Made by a program: the position numbers and the translations under genes
Part shown: positions 42,401 to 44,612 of the stretch, in pieces
How the letters are laid out: every line of letters starts with the position of its first letter
Numbering within the stretch: position 1 is the first letter of the stretch
Assembly: GCA_017474765.1 (NCBI GenBank)
Contig: JAFVGW010000011.1
Location: 1-44,612, forward strand
Length of the DNA stretch: 44,612 bases
DNA from: Salinivirgaceae bacterium
GTDB lineage: Bacteria > Bacteroidota > Bacteroidia > Bacteroidales > SZUA-534
Reading direction: 5' to 3'
The notes under the pieces: generated by a model
The model's database searches: none
The model's input: only the letters and a program-made list of their open reading frames with translations
What the model was told of the DNA's origin: nothing

Positions 42401-44612
42401 AGGCGCAAGTGAGCCGTTGATAAACATTTGTGCGCCTTGCGATATGCGGTAGGCAACCGCCAATTTGGTCAGGTCAGTTCCGTAAGGCACTTCAACTGAG
42501 ACGGTAGCCTCTGAGCGGTCGATTGTCGCCGCAATGCCGCCAATGCTCATTTTCAGTATTTCAACGTTATGTCCGTTGCCGTGCAGTCCCAGGTTCGACC
42601 AATCGTCTTTGCCGAGCACCGTCCACTGGCTGTCGAGCGAGTCGGTTCCCGCTGATTCATTCCAATCGGTTGTGCCGCAAGTAATTAACTTTCGTACGAT
42701 GGTGTGGTCTGTCGAAACTTTTTCGACACCCGCCGCCGACCAGTAATTCGCCGCATCACAGTCACCGAATGGACCGAGAACGTCAATCAAAACAGTGTCA
42801 GAGCCATCTTTGCGGAAGAGTCCTAGTATGTCGTCGCCAGTGAAAGTGGTTGTTTTTGTGGTGGATATATCTGCATTCTGTTTGATGGCAGTTGTCGCGC
42901 TACTGTTCGCCACAACCAGCACCTCGTTCGGCATCAGCCACCCCGACAGTTGCAGAGTGGGTAGCGTTTCGTTAGACTTGAAGTCGTTCATCGTCACAAA
43001 ATATCGGCTCAAATCGACAGCCGTGTCGCACGGGTTGTAGATTTCGTAGTATTTGTTGCTGCCCGAGCCTTTGGAGTACTCACTGAAATAGAGGTCAGGC
43101 TGCGGTGCGGTGCGCGTTGTGAATGTCCAAGTTGGCAGAGTTGCAGAGTTTCCTGCCAAATCTTTGATTGCACCATCCGACACGCTGATAGTGTATAAAG
43201 TGCTGTAGTCCAGTCCGCTGGCGAACGCTTTTGCCGTGCTGTCGCCTACTGCCGTAATCGGGAATTCCAAACCACCGATTTTCAAATTCGCGTTTTCTGC
43301 AATCGTAATCCGTTCATCGAATACTATACTGATATACAGTGAATTGCTCATATTCGAACTGCCATTTTCTGGACTTTGCCGAACAACCATCGGCATCTTC
43401 GTGTCGCTGATAATCACGGCGATGCTGTCCAGAACCACGCCGTTTCGGACGGCTTTCACCCAACCTTCGCCGAACATCGCGTCAGGAATGGTGTACTGCC
43501 AACTGCCCAAATCAGCGCTTATGGCCGATTCGGTTAGTTGAACGCTTGAATCTTGAATATCAATCGTGAAACTGATTTGCGAGATGTTTTGACTTACCCA
43601 GGATAAATTGATTATGTCGTTGGTTTTAAGTGAGTTGTCAGTGAGAGGGGAGAAGGTGAAACTCGGCTCGGGTTCTTTCGTGACGCTTACCGTCCAGTTT
43701 TTCACCGTCAAATCCTCGGCCGTCACCGCGATGGTCTGCGGTTCGTTAAAGTCCCATCGGTTTTTTGCCGTGAAAATTCCCTTGCTCGACCTGAGCAGAG
43801 TTGACGAAACTTTGGCTTTGTCGGCTATTGTTATGACGGGTGTAAGTTTCAGACTGTCAAGATTGAAGGCGACAATGGCGTCGATGGTTGCGTTTGCCGT
43901 ATCGATGCTGACGCTGATAGGTGTCGTTTCTACAAAATTGAATGTCAGAATGTTGGCTTCAGAACTCGGCTTTGGAGCCATAGTCACGGTTATTGTCCAA
44001 ACTTTTTGATTGATGCTGTCGCAGGAAATGACGGTCGCCAAAACTGGCTGCGAGAAATCAATCGTGTCAGCCGCAAGTGAATCGTTGATAAGCATTTGTG
44101 CGCCTTGCGATAAACGGCAAGAAACAGCCAATTTGGTCAGGTCGGTTCCGTAAGGCATCTCAGCGGAAACGGTTGCTTCCGTGCCGTCGATAGTTGCAGC
44201 AATGTTTCCAATGCTCATTCTAAGTATTTCTGCATTGTGTCCGATGCCGTGTCTGCCGAGACTGGTCCAGATGTTTTCGCCGAGCACTGTCCATTGGCTG
44301 TCGAGCGAGTCGGTCCCTGCCGATTCGTTCCAATCGGTTGTTCCACAAATGATTACATCGCGCACAATAGTTTTTTTCGACGAGGCCTCCTTGTCCCCAG
44401 CCACGACCCAGTTGGCCGCCTCATCGCAGTTTCCAAATGGCCCGAGAACGTCAATCAGCACTGTATCGTCGCCATTTTTGCGGAACAGTCCGAGCAAGTC
44501 ATCACCAGTGAAATTTGTTGTTTTTGTGGTTGATACGTCTGCTTTTCGCTTGATTTCAGCCGCTGCGCTACTGTTTACCACAACCAGCACCTCGTTCGGC
44601 AGCAGCCATCCC
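39443..44612 (-). CDS. Giant T9SS cargo protein with lamin-tail and Ig-like modules (5' end beyond window)
   Basis: More than 1720 residues; the frame is open to the right edge, so the true start is outside. Tandem modules of about 557 residues each contain a lamin-tail domain ('PDLYFSEYSKGSGSNKYYEIYNP' to 'WLMPNEVLVVANSS' and 'ILGLFRKDGSDTVLIDVLGPFG'), two DUF5018-like strands-rich domains ('AKVSSTL.RSSKGIFTAK' and others) and an SbsA-type Big_5 Ig domain ('APMVVRQTPTNGSAEHTNSLYISMTFDEAITI'). The C-terminal part has an OB-fold-like domain (40200-39790), a linker rich in KPEEQ, and a T9SS type A sorting domain ending 'GIYIIGTRQGAIKVRVD'. Similar lamin-tail proteins include secreted nucleases and adhesins; no catalytic domain is visible here. 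Confidence 0.9.
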   Translation of the reverse strand, partial: GWLLPNEVLVVVNSSAAAEIKRKADVSTTKTTNFTGDDLLGLFRKNGDDTVLIDVLGPFGNCDEAANWVVAGDKEASSKKTIVRDVIICGTTDWNESAGTDSLDSQWTVLGENIWTSLGRHGIGHNAEILRMSIGNIAATIDGTEATVSAEMPYGTDLTKLAVSCRLSQGAQMLINDSLAADTIDFSQPVLATVISCDSINQKVWTITVTMAPKPSSEANILTFNFVETTPISVSIDTANATIDAIVAFNLDSLKLTPVITIADKAKVSSTLLRSSKGIFTAKNRWDFNEPQTIAVTAEDLTVKNWTVSVTKEPEPSFTFSPLTDNSLKTNDIINLSWVSQNISQISFTIDIQDSSVQLTESAISADLGSWQYTIPDAMFGEGWVKAVRNGVVLDSIAVIISDTKMPMVVRQSPENGSSNMSNSLYISIVFDERITIAENANLKIGGLEFPITAVGDSTAKAFASGLDYSTLYTISVSDGAIKDLAGNSATLPTWTFTTRTAPQPDLYFSEYSKGSGSNKYYEIYNPCDTAVDLSRYFVTMNDFKSNETLPTLQLSGWLMPNEVLVVANSSATTAIKQNADISTTKTTTFTGDDILGLFRKDGSDTVLIDVLGPFGDCDAANYWSAAGVEKVSTDHTIVRKLITCGTTDWNESAGTDSLDSQWTVLGKDDWSNLGLHGNGHNVEILKMSIGGIAATIDRSEATVSVEVPYGTDLTKLAVAYRISQGAQMFINGSLAPDTIDFSQPVLATVISNDSINQKVWTITVTMAPKPSSDANILTFNFVETIPVSVAIDTANATIDAIVAFNLDSLKLTPVITISDKAKVSSTLFRSSKGIFTAKNRWDFDEPQTITVTAEDLTMKNWTVSVAKEPEPHLSFSPLATNSFGTGETINLSWTSYNISKISFTLDIQNNTIQLTDSAINADLGAWNFVVPDAVFGNGWVKAVRNGIAIDSIAVSIADTKAPMVVRQTPTNGSAEHTNSLYISMTFDEAITIAEDAKLKVGNTEALIVAVNDSMVKAFVSDLNFGTEYSVELPAGAIRDLTGNSATLPTWTFTTRTAPQPDLYFSEYAKGSSNNKYYEIYNPCDTAVDLDRYFVTMDAFSSNGSRSQATLQLSGWLMPNEVLVVANSSAATAIKQNADISTTKTTTFTGDDLLGLFRKNDADTVLIDVLGPFGECDAANYWSAAGVEKVSTDHTIVRNVIICGTTYWNESAGTDSLDSQWMVLGKDDWSDLGRHGIGHNADILKMSIGGIEANIYPAATGVLVEVPYGTDLTRLAVSYRISQGAQMFINDSLAADTVDLSQPVTATVIAGDSVNQKVWTIIVTMAPKPSSDNNILTFSFVEAAPISVTIDTANATIDAIMAYNLDSLKLTPVITIAEFASVSSTLFKSSKRVFTAKTKWNFNEPQTIKVTAEDLTEKVWSVRVDWEKSKELTIKDIAKLDGGLMANIGKPISTEGIVTHIVITSKGAEIHIQDSTGMWSGIMVFDEGNLYAANVAVGDRIKVSGVIAENFGMACIEQIEALAITSSDNRILTDTIIVEDALSTAYQNAIVTIDSVVCTGGFENLFAVSDSTNSILIYNKYRISDFALEIDSMYRITGIVYYTSADNSYRIIPRSADDIVKLVRPLKPEQTKPEEQKPEEQKPQEPDTTTVGIAGTTNIGLTAYTIGRTIVVENADATVTVFDIAGRLIATARPARRIAISAPHSGIYIIGTRQGAIKVRVD
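40330..44612 (-). repeat. Tandem 1.67-kb gene modules
   Basis: Equivalent bases of the 'PNEVLVV' codons lie at 44591, 42923 and 41249, giving periods of 1668 and 1674 bp (556 and 558 codons). At least two modules are complete. The most C-terminal one stops short of the Big_5 part and is replaced by the OB-fold-like domain. Long stretches are almost identical at DNA level. Confidence 0.9.

Overview
The window looks like chromosome from a member of the Bacteroidota, most likely Bacteroidales. Several independent signs agree: two giant proteins carrying type IX secretion (T9SS) sorting domains, a TonB-dependent receptor, lipoproteins with acidic residues after the lipobox cysteine, upstream boxes matching the Bacteroidetes -7 element TAnnTTTG, weak or absent Shine-Dalgarno sequences, and families typical of the phylum (DUF1573, calycin-like lipoprotein, the N-terminally extended alanine dehydrogenase form). 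No rRNA, tRNA, CRISPR array, transposase or phage gene was seen.

Layout. (a) 1-7075, minus strand: a giant GLUG/MBG/Ig-like surface protein whose last residues are cut by the left edge, preceded by a possible 51-residue membrane peptide. (b) 7076-7855: a gene-free stretch packed with short repeats. (c) 7856-15802, housekeeping: recQ (-), a KdsD-type arabinose-5-phosphate isomerase (+), rnhA-purN overlapping (+), tsaE (+), a small leucine-rich-repeat protein (-), an alanine dehydrogenase-like protein (+) and a stand-alone receiver domain (-). (d) 15870-17183: a secreted CE2-like SGNH esterase (-). (e) 17411-24890: a 2439-residue modular surface protein (+) with eight TGFAVAGRRAAK repeats, InlB-like repeats and BspA-type LRRs, followed by an apparently decayed extension. 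(f) 25366-29142: a long coiled-coil lipoprotein plus an outer-membrane beta-barrel, an uncharacterised two-gene unit closed by a strong terminator. (g) 29353-34190: folP, an AraC regulator, a calycin-like lipoprotein and a TonB-dependent receptor. (h) 34388-39367: an AddB-like nuclease (+), then a DUF1573 protein and a class I aminotransferase, tightly coupled (-). (i) 39443-44612: a second giant T9SS cargo protein (-) built from 1.67-kb repeat modules and running off the right edge.

The genes form two layers. One is metabolism and DNA or RNA maintenance (recQ, rnhA, purN, tsaE, folP, kdsD, addB-like). The other is cell-surface display: about 19 kb, over 40% of the window, codes for three giant repeat proteins, and further genes encode lipoproteins, a barrel, a receptor and a secreted esterase. 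The least described items are the coiled-coil lipoprotein/barrel pair and a set of degenerate 7-bp tandem repeats. These repeats abut stop codons at several unrelated genes and tend to keep a fixed polarity relative to the upstream gene. All calls come from reading the sequence and from remembered family knowledge; no database search was run.
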